Positions 25,532 to 37,570 of a stretch of 64,000 nucleotides of DNA are shown piece after piece. The stretch is from Cichorium intybus. Taxonomy: Eukaryota; Streptophyta; Magnoliopsida; Asterales; Asteraceae. The DNA lies in the NCBI GenBank assembly GCA_023525715.1, contig CM042009.1, positions 132,132,711 to 132,196,710 of the forward strand, given 5' to 3'. A program made the translations under genes and the position numbers. Position 1 is the stretch's first letter. Each line of letters opens with the position of its first letter. The notes under the pieces were generated by a model. It did no database searches and had not been told where the DNA came from. It worked only from the letters and a program-made list of their open reading frames with translations.

Positions 25532-27364
25532 TTTATTCAAGATTTTTCTAAAATAGCAGTGCCACTAACGCAGTTAACTCGGAAAGAAGTGAAGTTTGTT
25601 TGGGGAGAAAAGCAGCAAGAAGCTTTTGAGATATTGAAAAAGAAGTTATGTGAAGCCCCAGTATTATCTCTACCAAAAGGCACAGAAGATTTTGTAGTGT
25701 ACAGCGATGCGTCCAATAAAGGTCTCGGTTGTGTACTTATGCAACGAGGCAAAGTCATTGCTTATGCTTCTAGAAAATTAAAGGATGCAGAGACACGTTA
25801 TACTACTCATGACTTGGAGTTAGCTGCAATTGTATTTGCATTGAAGATTTGGAGACACTATCTGTATGGGACGAAATGTAAGATATATACAGATCACAAA
25901 AGTCTGCAATATCTTTTCACCCAAAAAGAATTGAATTTGAGACAGACGCGATGGATTGAGCTCGTGAATGATTATGATTGTGAAATAATCTACCATGAAG
26001 GAAGAGCCAATGTAATAGCCGATGCTTTAAGCCGAAAGATCCGTGAAAAAGTTGTTAAAGGGAGGTCTATGAGAATTGAGGTAGTTTCAACTTTAATTCA
26101 AAAGATTAAAGAAGCTCAAGATGGTGCTTTAACGGAAGATAGTATTCAAAAAGAGAAGCTTTGGAAAAAGGTGGTGTTTGAAACAAACACACAAGGGCTA
26201 CGTACTTTTAAAGGACGCATCTGGGTCCCAAAATATGGAGCAACTAGAAAGATAGTCTTGGATGATTCTCACAAATCCAAGTATTCTGTACATCCTGGAA
26301 GTATGAAAACATATCAAGATTTGAAGCAGCATTACTGGTGGCCAGGAATGAAAAAGAGAATAGCAAAGTATATATTACACTGTGAAACTTGTGCACAAGT
26401 AAAAGCAGAACATCAAGTGTCGTACGGTAATGCGCAGTCATTACAAATACCAGCAGGAAAGTGGGAAGAGGTAACCATGGATTTTGTCATGGGGCTGCCG
26501 AGAACACGAAGTGGACACGATAGTATATGGGTCATTATTGACAGACTGACCAAAAGCGCCCTATTCCTTGCAATCAAAGAAACTACACCACTTGGAACAC
26601 TAGCTCAGTTGTACATTGATGAAGTGATCAGGCTTCATGGAGCACCACTATCTATAGTATCAGATAGAGATCCTCGGTTCACGTCCAATTTCTGGGATTC
26701 TCTACAAGAAAGAATGGGAACTCGAATCAAGATGAGTACAACCTATCATCCTCAAACAGATGGACAAAGTGAACGTACCATTCAGATGTTGGAGGATATG
26801 TTGAGAGCATGTGCCATTGATTTTGGAGGTAATTGGGATGATCATTTACCGCTAGTAGAATTCTCGTATAACAACAGTTATCACTCAAGCATCAAGATGC
26901 CGCCTTTTGAATCCTTATATGGTAGAAAGTGTAGGACACCCGTATGTTGGTTAGAAGCTGGCGAAACAAAACTCACTGGACCAGAAATTGTGAGAATGAC
27001 AAATGAGAAGATTGGTGTAATACAAGCAAATATGAAAGCAGCACAAGATCACCAAAGAAGCTACTCAAACTTGAAGAAAAGGCCGTATGACTTAAAAGAG
27101 GGTGATCTGGTAATGATAAAAGTATCACCTTGGAAGGGAGTGATAAGATTCGGTAAGAGAGGGAAGTTGAATCCAATATATATTGGGCCCTTTAAAATTT
27201 TGAAAAGAATTGGATTACAAGCATTTAAACTGGAGCTACCACAAGAACTTAAAGGAATACATGATACATTTCATGTATGTTATCTTAAAAAGTACTTTGG
27301 AAAGAAAGAGTTAACCATTCCACTAGAAGAATTAAGAGTGGAAACACCCAACAAACTAGTTGAA
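25532..27364 (+). pseudogene. Element G RNase H-integrase (gag-pol polyprotein, second part)
   Basis: It continues the same frame after TGA 25529. Residue numbers count from ATG 25559. RNase H shows the catalytic set D50 (VVYSDAS), E87 (THDLELAA), D112 (IYTDHKSL) and D155 (VIADALSRK). The integrase zinc domain has H238, H245, C275 and C278. The core has D308 (TMDFVMGLP), D369 (IVSDRDPRF) and E405 (DGQSERTIQ). The C-terminal GPY/F motif is IGPFKIL, followed by GIHDTFHVCYLKKYF. TAG 27365-27367 ends the frame before the chromodomain, at a place where CAG or another codon is expected. Apart from the flanking stops the domain set is intact. Confidence 0.93.
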
Positions 27365-27367
27365 TAG

Positions 27368-27545
27368 CCTGAAGCAATGTTAGAAGTAAAAACTAAGAAG
27401 TTGAGAAACAAAGAAATTGATCTAGTGTTGGTCAAGTGGAAGCATTCATTGGCTCGGATTTAACTTGGGAAACTTTGGAGAGTATGAAGAAAAGATACCC
27501 TAATTTTGTGGACTATGAAGCGATTCCGAGGACGGAATCCTAATT
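27368..27545 (+). pseudogene. Element G chromodomain remnant
   Basis: After TAG 27365 the frame continues PEAMLEVKTKKLRNKEIDLV and LVKWKHS, then shifts by one base near 27440. The next frame gives DLTWETLESMKKRYPNF. This is the order of the C-terminal chromodomain of Tekay-type integrases (Ile-Leu...rnk.i.lVkV.W......TWE...m...yP), which targets insertion to heterochromatin. The stop and the frameshift separate it from integrase. Confidence 0.8.
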
Positions 27546-27556
27546 AGGGGGAGGTA
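27545..27556 (+). other. Polypurine tract of element G
   Basis: AGGGGGAGGTAG lies two bases before the 3' LTR start (TGAAACGACCC) and is the plus-strand primer. Confidence 0.88.
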
Positions 27557-27558
27557 GT

Positions 27559-29911
27559 TGAAACGACCCAAACTAATAATATAAATATGTAAAATAAGTT
27601 GTGCGTAATTTAAAGCTTTATGTGTATGTTTATGAAAAATTATGTTTGTAAGGGTAATTTGGTCATTTGACCAAATACAGAAATTACTATGAAATTATAT
27701 TTGAGTCCTTGGACTAAAATTGTAAGAATTATGGTTTCATGTGGCCAAACTTAATGTTGGTGTTAAAAGTCCAAGGAATGAAAGTTTAGGGGCTGTTGTG
27801 TCATTTCACAAAGATGGAAAATATAAAAATGAGAAAATATCTCATTAAAGATCATAGAATTCAGAAGAGAGTTCTAGAGGAGCTACGGGAGAAAATTCGG
27901 GAGAGCAGAGCTTCGAGAATTCTTGAAGCATTGAAGAAATCAAGCTTGGGATTGGAAGCTTCAAGCAAAAACTAAGGTTAGTAATCAAATTTCTAGCCTC
28001 ACTCCTTGTGTGTTCTTCTCGGGAAGAACTAGAAACTGAAATTTCAGTTAAGGTTCAAATGGTTCAAGTGAATCAAACACTCCAATTAATTCGAATCATC
28101 ATAGAAAACAAGATATAACCATTGATCTTGGTTAAATTTCAAGAAGTGGGTTTTAGCTCAAGAACCCTAGAAATGGGTTTATGAGTTTGAAACTGATTTC
28201 AAACGATTTAGTAAGCTCAAAGAGTCATAAAGAGTGTAAGAAATCAGTTCCATGCTTAAAAATTCATTAAAATGGTTTTTGGTATTAAAACGGGTGTTAC
28301 GGGAAAATTTCAAGTAAAAGGATGAAGCTGATGATTTATGGTTTAAAATTTACAAGTAAGTTGTTATTTAGGGCCTAGAAGTGACCCTAAGACGATTAAG
28401 TCAAGTATTAAGAACTTAATGTACGGACCTAGTGCAACTGCAGTTTGGAAAATTGCCAAATAAGGCATTACACTTTAAGGTCGCGACGCGACCATGACCC
28501 CCGTCGCGACACGAGGCGGCAGTGCAGGAAATGAAGTGAGTCTCCTGCCAAGTGAAGCTTGATTTTTGGACTTGATGCTAAACTTGTCCTTTTGACCTCA
28601 AATTTTGAACACAAGTCCAATATGGTCCAAAATGACACAGAAAATTGTCGGATTGAAAATACGACCTTCCGAGGGTACTGTAGTAAAATACGTATAATGT
28701 ACGACTTAATTAAAGTTGGTCATTTTAAAGTTATATAACTATTATGACCAATGATAGTATTAAAAGAACTCTAATGAGTTATAGAGTCAATAGAAACAAA
28801 TGTTAATGTATTATATATTAACTATAGGTGCAAGTCAAGCGATTAAGCAACATCGGAAGGGTAAAGAACCAAGAAACACTTAATCAACTCTTCAAGAACT
28901 ATAAGGTGAGTACATGAGATATTTTTCCCATTTTGGGGTACATGGCAAGTAAGTATTTTCAGATTTCATATAATATTTTATGTGTGAAAATATATGCAAG
29001 ACTAATATTTTCTAGCTTATTTGAAAAGTAAAATGCTACATTTGAAAGTATGACTTGGTCTATGAGTTAATTTTGTGAAAGTTGAGTTTAGTTTATAAAC
29101 CAAATATGTATGATTTCGGCAATAGCCTAAAATATGGTAAAAACATGTTTTAGTCAAAAGCTTGGCATTTGGACATTATGTGTACAAGTAATGTTTCAGT
29201 ATGCAGAAAGTATTTTATATATGACTGGTATTTGTAGCTAGCAATGTTAGTAAGGGAACTATGTTCCACCTACCCGGGTTAGGTAAGGAGTCTACTGGGG
29301 AAAAGCCCCTTAGCGAAGTAGATTGCCTAAGCAACTTCTACCGTGAGGATTGATTCGTTCTTTCTAGCTGTAGAGACTTGGGGTATCACTTATGGTGATT
29401 AAGGCCCTAAGTATAAAAATCCAGCAAGTTTATAATACCAGTCAAAGGAAGTATGAAAGAAGCTATTTTTGCAAAGTATGATATGAAATGATTTTGAAAA
29501 ATAAAGAGTTATAGTATGTAAATACTATAAATTTTTGGTAAATGTTTATGTTGTAAATTTTTATAAAAGATTGGAAAAAGAAAGTAAATGTTGAGTCTAA
29601 AACTCATATAACTCACTAGACATTTTTGTCTTACGTATTCTATTTTATGCCATGTATTCCAGGTCCAGGTACGAAGGTGTCGAATAGTTGAAGTTGTAAA
29701 ATAAATCCTAGAGTGTGAAGGAGTGGAGCTGGATACAGCTTCCATGTATTGGTATTGATTAATCCTTTCCCTTAAACTTTATGGTTGTATGATATGTAAA
29801 TTTGTAACACCCTTGTAGTATTTAAACAAATACATTGTTTTTTGTTAAACCGTGTTTTGTAAAATATGTTCTTATGTAATATAGATGGTTTGTAAAAGTT
29901 GGGGCGTTACA
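27559..29911 (+). repeat. 3' LTR of element G
   Basis: Starts TGAAACGACCC and ends GGGGCGTTACA. It matches the 5' LTR almost throughout, including the CG-rich pair, where the second unit has changed to CGTCGCGACACGAGGCGGC. Confidence 0.95.
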
Positions 29912-29916
29912 AAAAA

Positions 29917-30389
29917 AGACGAAGGACCTGAGCAAGCTTTCTCTTACTGAAGTGATAGCAGTCATCAATGCCTATGGCATGGATGACAAGCAACGATAAA
30001 TCAACCATGTAAATGCTTACTCGACTGCCAACTTAGGAGCATCCACAAACAGTGCGTTCTCTGCTCTACCAACACATCATGCTCCACCATCATCCGGTCT
30101 ACTGATGGCATCTCCAAGTTCTTCTGGTTTGAGTTCCGCCACAATATCAACCTCGCAGACTCCAGCTGTGGCCAAGGGAGCTAAAGAGAACATGCCTCCA
30201 ATGGCTGGTTTCATGAATTGTTATAATGCTTTCGTTGCTGATGAATTAGTTCCTCCGGTTATGATTGGAGAACTCGATCAAATTCATCCAGAGGATGTTG
30301 AAGAAATGGACATCTCATGGCAAATCGCAATGGCGATGTTCAGGGCGAAAAAGTTCACTCAACGAAATGGGAAAAACAACTGGGCGTAA
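29917..30389 (+). pseudogene. Copia H gag, middle part
   Basis: The frame resumes directly after element G with KTKDLSKLSLTEVIAVINAY, in phase with the part ending at 20202. TAA at 29997-29999 follows DDKQR. Downstream is a low-complexity Ser/Ala/Pro segment (from 30105) and an acidic-to-basic region, EDVEEMDISWQIAMAMFRAK, which precedes the first zinc knuckle. The frame ends at TAA 30387-30389. Confidence 0.75.
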
Positions 30390-30394
30390 ACGTA

Positions 30395-31098
30395 GATAAG
30401 AATGTGGGTTTCAACAAGAGCAAGATGAGGTCTTACAATTGTCACGAGCCAGGTCACTTTGCTCGTGAGTGCACCAACCAAAGGTGGAAAACAATGCTGA
30501 GAGGACCTTGGTTCCAACTGGAAACAATAGAAAAGCTCCTCAAAACGATAAGAGAGCTATGGTGGCTCAGCAATTTACTTGGGAAGATCAGATGCAGACA
30601 CTAAATCTGACTGATGATGGAAGAGCTAACGTGGCACAGATTGAAGATGGCGAGGAAACAAACAAGGCTGAGGAAGAGATGATAGATCTGCAGTTTGCCT
30701 TCATGGTCTCCACCACTCCTAGCACCAAACAGGTTAGTGAAACTTCATGTGCTCAAGCTTGTATAGATAACATGAAAATATATCGTGAGCAAGATGATTT
30801 ATTAATTAGAGAAGTAGAGGACCTTAAGTATGAAGGCTACACCCTTAGAAAAGGTCAAAAACCTCTAAAAGAAAAATTCGAAGCTCAAACCAAAGACTTA
30901 AATAGAATTAAAGAGGAATATAGTATAAAAAGCACTCACTATCGGTTTGCTAAAGAGAAAATTGTCAAATTAACTGTCGAACATGATGCATTAAAAGCTA
31001 AATTTGAAGATGCTAATTTTAATTTTAAAAAATCCGATGTTTCAAGTGCGAAAGTTGAATCAATGATTGAACAACATCTAAAGTGGCAAACTAAATAG
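30395..31098 (+). pseudogene. Copia H gag, first zinc knuckle and coiled coil
   Basis: The knuckle reads SYNCHEPGHFARECTN (about 30430-30480), a CX2CX4HX4C motif whose first Cys is replaced by Ser. A frameshift follows. The frame 30469-31098 then encodes a long charged helix: CAQACIDNMKIYREQDDLL, an EKFEAQTKDLNRIKEEY segment and VKLTVEHDALKAKFEDANF, strongly predicted as coiled coil. Copia F has the same unit. I recall similar gags from Asteraceae copia elements, which is only a hint of origin. Confidence 0.75.
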
Positions 31099-31397
31099 GG
31101 TGAGGGTCTAGGGTATAACAGTGTTCCACCTCCTTTCAACGATAACTATACTCCAGCCCTTGAAACCAAAGAGATAGAGAAACATATACCATATGGCCAG
31201 CCCACTATAACTGCTTCAGTTAAGACTGAACACCCTAGCCCAAGTGAGAAGGTTAAGGTGAATGATACTAATGTTTCTACCTCATGTGTAGATAAAGTAG
31301 TTGAGGAAGATTGGAACGAGGAGGACAAAAATAATTCTAGTTTTGTGGAAAATTCTTCAAAACTGATGTTTTATTTACTGTTGCTTTTAATAATCGT

Positions 31398-31730
31398 GTG
31401 AACAAAGACACTAAAACTGTTGATTTTTCAAAAACTTGTGGTGATGTTGCTTTGAATACAAATTCCAAAAATCTTACCTTTGAAAAATTTAAGCCACGAA
31501 AATTTGTGAAACAATCTAATAATTGTGTGTGTGCTTGTGGAAACTCTTTGAAACAACAGCTGAACTCACAATCTAGCTCACAGACTTCATTTGGACCAGG
31601 ACCAAGTCCCAATCATATATTCTTGAAAAGAAAAACATGTTTTAATTGTGGAACTCCTGGTCACTAGAAACTGTCCACATTATTCATACGTTCCCTACTA
31701 TGAACAAGGTTGGAAGAGTATGCTATAGGG
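31398..31730 (+). pseudogene. Copia H gag, second zinc knuckle
   Basis: The frame contains KRKTCFNCGTPGH and then loses phase. The next frame gives RNCPHYSYVPYYEQGWKSML, so a few bases are missing inside the CX2CX4HX4C knuckle. Copia F ends its gag with the same CFN...GHIARNCPQHSYVP. The element becomes unrecognisable after about 31730. Confidence 0.75.
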
Positions 31731-32400
31731 TCGATTGTCGAGAGACATGAAATTGAATTCCTTAGCCAAGTGTGTCGTGAAAGTAATGCAAGATGTGTTT
31801 GAGAGCATGGACGTATGGCTCTTTAGGATTATAAATGTATAAGTATATATGTTCAATGGAAAAAACGTTTGCTATGGTGGAAGTGAGATACTGTAGAGCC
31901 CTGACAAAACTACGATATAGAGTGGAATACACTATGGGAGAACCTATGGAATCTAGCTTGTGAACTAGTTTTGGAATTGTATATAGGTTGCAGTTGAGTA
32001 TGTTGTCCTATTCAAAAATCATGTTTGCATATTTGTACAATGAGAAGAAGATTTTGAATGGAGATGCAGTATCCATAAAATAATTAAGATTATCGAGATG
32101 TTTCATGGCAATCTCATGGCTAAGCTACACTACGATTTGCTAAGAAGATTAGTGAAGGAAGTCTTAAGAATGATATTATCAAGATAAAGTAGAATGTACA
32201 CAATAGCATGTGTCGAGTGGGATATAAATAGAGACGAGTTTGTACAACTATGTTAGAACCTAATTTGAGATGAAAGGCCATTCGAACGACCACTGAATCT
32301 TTGAGAGACAATTGCGGAAGAGGTGGGACAAACTATTCGAGAGGTATTGCCCATTATTATCAGCCTGCATATAGAGGCCATAGTAAAAGGTGTAGATGAC
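31731..32400. other. Decayed DNA between copia H and the gypsy remnant
   Basis: No open frame or motif is convincing here. It may be the far-gone start of the gypsy element whose gag appears at 32498. Confidence 0.4.
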
Positions 32401-32497
32401 TAACCCCCAGTTATCCCAATTATAAAAGGGCATGGATAATATGTTAATAATATGGAACAGGAAGAAGCATCGAAAGACACTATGTTAGAAAATAAAA

Positions 32498-33215
32498 GTG
32501 GGTGCACGTATAAAGCTTTTTTTTTCTTGCTGTAAGCCTACAAAGTTCTCGGGAACTGATGATTCGGTGGTAGCGAAGACATGGCTGACACATACGAAGA
32601 AAATATTTCGAACAAGTAAATGTGCAGAGGAGGATAGCTATAAATTTACTTTGAGGAGAGGCTTACGTTTAGTGCAAAGTGACTAACAATACTCTTGGAG
32701 GAAGTTTAGTACATATGCTGACTTGGGAGCATTTCAAAGTCATGTTAATGGAAGAATACCGTTCGATTATAGCAGTGAGACAACTAAGAAAGAATTTGTG
32801 CATTTAGAAAAAGGGTCGAATTCAATGAAAATACGAGATATGTAAAACATCAAGAATATACATAGGCGAGGAGAGTTGATTGATATTTGTGGGGCCTGAA
32901 AACCCAAATACGAGAGTTCGTTTAAGTATCAGGACTCACTACCTTTCGTCAAGTAGCGGAGGCAGCCAAAATCAAGAGAAAGAAATCAAACGTCAAGAAT
33001 TGGAGAAAGGAGTAGAACAAAGTGGTAATACGTTGAAACGAAAGTGGGAAGGAAAGTCGGGAGGGAACACGAAGAAGTCACAGTTTTCGGGATCGGAATC
33101 CTGATATGATACAAAGAAGGGCGAGGAAAGGTGGTGCGAGAAATGTTGGAAAATGCATACTTGGGCTTGTGAATGGATATTGCATGCTTATATTCATGAT
33201 CAGACACACTTCCTT
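32498..33215 (+). pseudogene. Decayed Ty3/gypsy gag
   Basis: KFSGTDDSVVAKTWLTHTKK with IFRTSKCAEEDSYKF matches the start of a gypsy capsid domain. Further on, another frame gives LTWEHFKVMLMEEYRSIIAV and FVHLEKGSNSMKI. Near 33130 a frame gives CEKCWKMHTWACEW, the short CX2CGXXHXGXC-type knuckle also seen in element G. Several frameshifts and stops separate the pieces, so this is an old copy. No protease or pol follows. Confidence 0.7.
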
Positions 33216-33299
33216 TCCTAAGTCGTCACCTATATTATGTAACATCCTCAAGTCTCATCCATCCCCTACCATACCTCCCACCTTTACTCTGTCGGTCAC

Positions 33300-34906
33300 T
33301 CCTTAAACCAACCACACCCCTTATCCTTCCTCTCAACCCACTCACTCCATGACTATTTGTGCTCGTAGTAGGATTGTCATACTTATTAGCACCTAAATCT
33401 ACATACTTGCACACTTTCTCCTGTCATACGGTCTCATCTTCAGGCATTGCAAGATTCATATTAGCAAAAGTCCATGAATGAGGAGTATCAGGCTTATGAT
33501 CAATAGCTCTTAATTTCTTGTTCCTAGACCACTAGAGATCAATGTGGCTTGATCCATGTAGCTTTATCTTATGGCCAACATATGCGGGCAACAGTAGGTT
33601 GTCGACTGCTACAAAACTCTTTACCTATTTATTAAACTGTCCACCATTTGTAATGTTCTCAATCTACTTGTCTCACAACACTATCTAATTCACCGACTAG
33701 ATGTGAAGAATGCCTTTCTACATGGGCATATCAGGAGACCATTTATATGTACTAGCCCCCAAACCATCGTCAATCCTGATTTACAGATCATGTTTGTGAT
33801 TCATCGCGTGTCTATACGGTCCTAAAAAGGTCCTTCGGGCCTAATACCATAAAATTTCCAAGTATGCTCTGTAGGTTGGGTTTCGAGACACGTTCTCAAA
33901 CTCACGATTATTTATATATCATACCCAACATGTCACTACATATCTTCTTCTATATGTGGATGACATCATCCTCACAACGTCTACCACCTACTTTTATCAG
34001 CAGGTTATAGCACATCCCAGTCACAGGTTTGCAATGACTGATCTGGGCGACCTTAAGTATTTCTTGGGTATTTCAGTTGTCAAAACTTCCATGTTTCTTT
34101 TCATTTAACAACAAAATATATGCAGTTGAGATCCTTGAGCGGTTGAATAGGCTTCATTGCAATCCCAGCCATACATAAGCTAAGCTGATCCACAAGCTGG
34201 ACTCTACAGACCCTCCAATGGCTGACCCATCACTATATCTCACCTTAGTCGAGGTTTTATAGTATCTGACTTTTAACATACTAGAGATAGCTTTTGCAGT
34301 TTAGCAAGTCTACTTATACAAGCATGACCCTTGAGAGCCATACATGTATGCTCTCAAACGAGTGCTTCATTAAATACGTGACACCCTTAGTCTTAGCCTG
34401 CGGTTACACGTATCCTGTTCATCAGACCTCATCATGTATTTAGATGTTGACTGAGGGGATGCCCCTCAACGAGGCAATCTACATCTGGTTATTGTGTATT
34501 TTTAGGTACAATCTTGTATCATGCTCCCCGAAACGACAGGATGTCATATTTCGTTCCAGTGCATTAGCTGAACATTGAGGGTTGAAAATGCAATAGTAGA
34601 AATCAGTTGGCGATGCAACCTTTTTCGAGAACTACAACATTCAATGAACAAAGTCTCTATCGTTTATTGTGATAATGGCAATACAGTTTACACTTCTAAT
34701 TTAGTACAACACCAGCGTACCAAACATATAGAGATTGATATTCACTTTGTTCGAGACAAACTTGTTTGCAGCTTTGTTTGGATTCTTCATGTCCCTTCCA
34801 GCTAGCAAATCGCCGACATCTTCACAAATGACTATCCACATTATTATTTCTTAACTTCAGAGATAGTTTGAGCGTTCGTCATCACCCTGCACAAACTGCG
34901 AGAGGA
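33300..34906 (+). pseudogene. Decayed Ty1/copia RT-RNase H
   Basis: Scattered frames preserve the copia order. First comes a THSMTICARSRI segment (normally HPMTTRAKAGI), then LLLYVDDIILTTSTTYFYQQ at about 33945-33990, and FAMTDLGDLKYFLGISVV. RNase H remnants are RQSTSGYCVFLGTILYHAP, VYCDNGNTVYTSNLVQHQ and RTKHIEIDIHFVRDKLV at 34664-34770, closely followed by ILHVPSS. Stops and shifts are too many to count. It is a different lineage from F and H because the intact parts differ; it looks Ale-like. Confidence 0.8.
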
Positions 34907-35050
34907 TGTTAGTGTATTCTTCTTATTAGGTTATTATTGTATTTATATTAGCTCATTGTCCAAACATAGATATATGGATCATTGTCTCATTGTATTTTAT
35001 TCATATCTTTATAAATTTATTAATTGAATACAAGAAAATCTATACCGTAC
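34907..35050 (+). repeat. Probable short 3' LTR of the decayed copia
   Basis: TGTTAGTGTATTC begins directly after the purine-rich GCGAGAGGATG, the expected junction after RNase H. The right end is uncertain. TTTATAAATTTATTAATTGA occurs at about 35009 and again at about 35063, so part of the LTR may be duplicated. Confidence 0.45.
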
Positions 35051-37059
35051 TTTGTTCATTTTATAAATTTATTAATTGAATACATTATAAACCATGGTTT
35101 TGAGTAAATATAATTATTCGTTATTGTTTATTCAAAACGGACAAAAGTTTTTACCAAATGTACACGTGCATCATTTTGTTAGCATTGTTTGTGTGTATTT
35201 TTTTTTCTTCGGAAACCTTCGTTCTTGTCATCCTTGTCCTGTATTTTCGATTGAGATTTCTTTTTTATTCTTGCCATACGTCTAAATTTAAAAAAAAAAA
35301 CATAAAAACTAGATGGCTTAAACAAGTAACATTTGAAAATATGATTTTTAGAGGTCTATTATTGACTTGTTAAGAAAGGACGATGTAAAATGTGACCTTA
35401 AAATCGAACTATAACATGTCTTAAACTTTATAGACTATAGTCCTATTTTTTAAGTTCCTAAGGAAAAACCAGAAGTGACAAAATAGTTGGGCTGTTATGA
35501 AGTCTAAATGGGCTCAGGTAGAAAAAGTATAGTTTTTAATGAGTCGGACACATTCTTTAGGGGTTTTTGTTTTTTTTTTTATTTTATAAATACTTAATAC
35601 TTTTAATACCTAGACCTAACAAATATATATCACGAAAAACAAATCAATATGTTACAATCGAACAAAAAAATTGGAAACCAATATATTTAGTAGTCAACAT
35701 GTCGGGTTAATAGTATCATACTAATTAATTAATCATGATAAAATAATAGTTTATAATTTAAAATACCATAATAATACCGTACCATGTACATCCTTATTAG
35801 TATCAAATACAACAATACTAAATTAAGAACAAACTTCTAAATAATACGATATAGGATGGTATATTTTGTATGTTTTCGACTCATTTGACCCTTAATAATT
35901 TTTTTTAATAAATATTTAACTTTCTACTCATAAAAAATAAAATATAACATACTTTCGCTTACTTCTAAGGAGATAAGTTGAAATTTATGACTCTAGAAAT
36001 TACAAATCGATGACATATGTATTCTAGATCATTTAAGGGACACCTTATTGGACTTACGTAGTTACATGGGCCTGTTTTGTAGTTAAGTCAATCATATAAC
36101 TCCTTCGTATGATGATCGACAGCCAGATTTTAATAATTAAATTCTGAACCATCATTAGTAAGAATTATATAATTCAATCAATTTCGAAACGCCAATACTA
36201 CACAATCATAACACCTTCCTACTTACTTGTAGTTTGCAAAACCTTGTTCTTGTTATCCCCGGTTTTCATATTTATATTAAATTTGTGATCGGGTTATTCA
36301 TTCCGTATTAGATTCTTTATTTTGTTTACTATATGAAAAGACTTTATATTTTACTTTATATTTTACTTGAAGTAACGAAGTCACTTCATATTGAATGTCA
36401 AAAGTGTATAAACCATAAAACCTGAACTAAGGTATTAAGACACTCACCTCATACCTAGTTACCGTTTTTTTTTTCTCTAAATTCCTTGTGTTACAATCGA
36501 TGTATATTGTTAAAAATTGATAAATATTGTGGAATTTGTTTTTTGGAATGTAAATATAAGACAGTAATTTAGTCCCATTAAGAAGATTTATTCGGTCTAG
36601 AAAAAATAAACACATTTTATGCATACAACATTTTATTTAAATTGTAATCATTATTTATTTAACCATTTTACCCATACTAGAATTATTGAGGGGGAAAGAC
36701 ACAAAACCTAAGTGATGATGAAAGAAAACTAAATTGTGTACATATAATTAAGTGTCATGTTTGTGTAATGAAGAGACCTGAGTTTAGAAAAGGAAAGATC
36801 AAAGGTTTTTAATGACGACATGTAGGATACCACACCTTCAAGCTTTGCGGGCATGGAGGACATAGCCAAGTTGCTTATATAATTGAATAATTACACTCAA
36901 GCACTACATGTAGCCATTCTCTTTTGTCTATATCAAAACTTCCAAAATCCATTACCAAATATTGGAGTTCCTTTTTTTTCGATGAGATATATGGCTATTT
37001 TCATTTACAGAGTAAATTATTTCTAGGCATGTAAACCTACATCTTTAGATACAAGAAAA
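35051..37059. other. AT-rich intergenic DNA, nothing recognised
   Basis: No coding sequence, RNA gene or clear element end is visible. Short open frames (for example 35094-35285 and 36427-36624) have no domains and no support. One weak repeat within it (36832-36960) is listed separately. Confidence 0.5.
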
Positions 37060-37570
37060 TAGGGATGGGCACGGGTCCAGACCCGGACGGACCCGGACTG
37101 AGAATTGATTTTGTAGGAAACAAAGAGTCGGGAACCGGACCCAATACTCTGGTTGCGGTTCCTACTGGTTCGGTTCCGGTCCGGTTTCGGTTTCAGTTCG
37201 GTTATATAAGGAAAAATGCTATTAAGGGACGTGCTTAATTAGTTCTGGACCCATCCCGAACCTGATGGACCAAAGAACCGAATTCATAGATATCTAGCTA
37301 GGACCAAGAACTGTACCCATGAGACATAAACTAGGTCCGGTTCTTTCCGGGTCCAAGTCCAAGACTTGGTTCTGGTCGGGTAGAAGGTCCAAAATCTCAT
37401 CCCTACAAGAAAATCAATGGACTTCTAAAAATACCTAAGATACCTCATCTTGAAGCTTTTAGGGAATCAAAGACATTGCCAAGTTGCTAGTTTGTCTAAT
37501 AGAGCTCAAACAATGCTTACAAATAGCCACATCTTCTATGTCTATCCAAACTTCCAAAGGCCACATGCGA
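36832..37570. repeat. Diverged direct repeat of about 125 bp flanking the hAT MITE
   Basis: 36832-36960 and about 37447-37570 share ACATAGCCAAGTTGCT / ACATTGCCAAGTTGCT, ATAGCCA and AAACTTCCAAA at the same spacing. The translations in one frame (MEDIAKLL... and IKDIAKLLV...) look loosely alike, so a degraded exon is possible but unproven. Confidence 0.45.
37060..37405. mobile_element. hAT-type MITE, 8 bp TSD caagaaaa
   Basis: The ends TAGGGATGGGC and CTCATCCCTA are inverted over TAGGGATG. The flanks are identical: caagaaaa at 37052-37059 and 37406-37413, the 8 bp expected for hAT elements. The interior is rich in GGACCCGG/CCGGTTC motifs in both orientations and has no ORF. Confidence 0.9.

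Larger units (their letters stand above)
20203..29911 (+). mobile_element. Tekay/Del-type Ty3/gypsy chromovirus G, nearly complete and young
   Basis: LTRs of about 2.35 kb (20203-22557 and 27559-29911) flank a tRNA-Met primer site, a gag-pol polyprotein with chromodomain remnant, and the purine tract AGGGGGAGGTAG. Long LTRs, the three gag knuckles and a C-terminal chromodomain fit the Tekay/Del lineage. The flanks read caaaa (20198-20202) and aaaaa (29912-29916), a 5 bp target duplication with one change. I counted about 32 differences between the LTRs by eye (about 1.4%), so it is one of the youngest insertions here. Three nonsense codons and a frameshift disable it. Confidence 0.93.
18960..31730 (+). 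mobile_element. Ty1/copia retrotransposon H, interrupted by Tekay-type element G
   Basis: H has a 5' LTR (18960-19449), an altered tRNA-Met primer site, a leader rich in TTTCGGTCAA, and gag. Gag is split by element G at 20203-29911, and the reading frame resumes exactly on the far side. Gag continues with a knuckle, coiled coil and second knuckle to about 31710. No protease, integrase or RT is found downstream; the sequence fades into other decayed elements. H is the same family as copia F. No target duplication can be tested because the 3' end is missing. Confidence 0.85.

Noticed and set aside
35094..35373. Two overlapping small open frames with Phe/Val-rich, membrane-like sequence
   Set aside because: Produced by T-rich DNA. 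No start context or similarity is seen.
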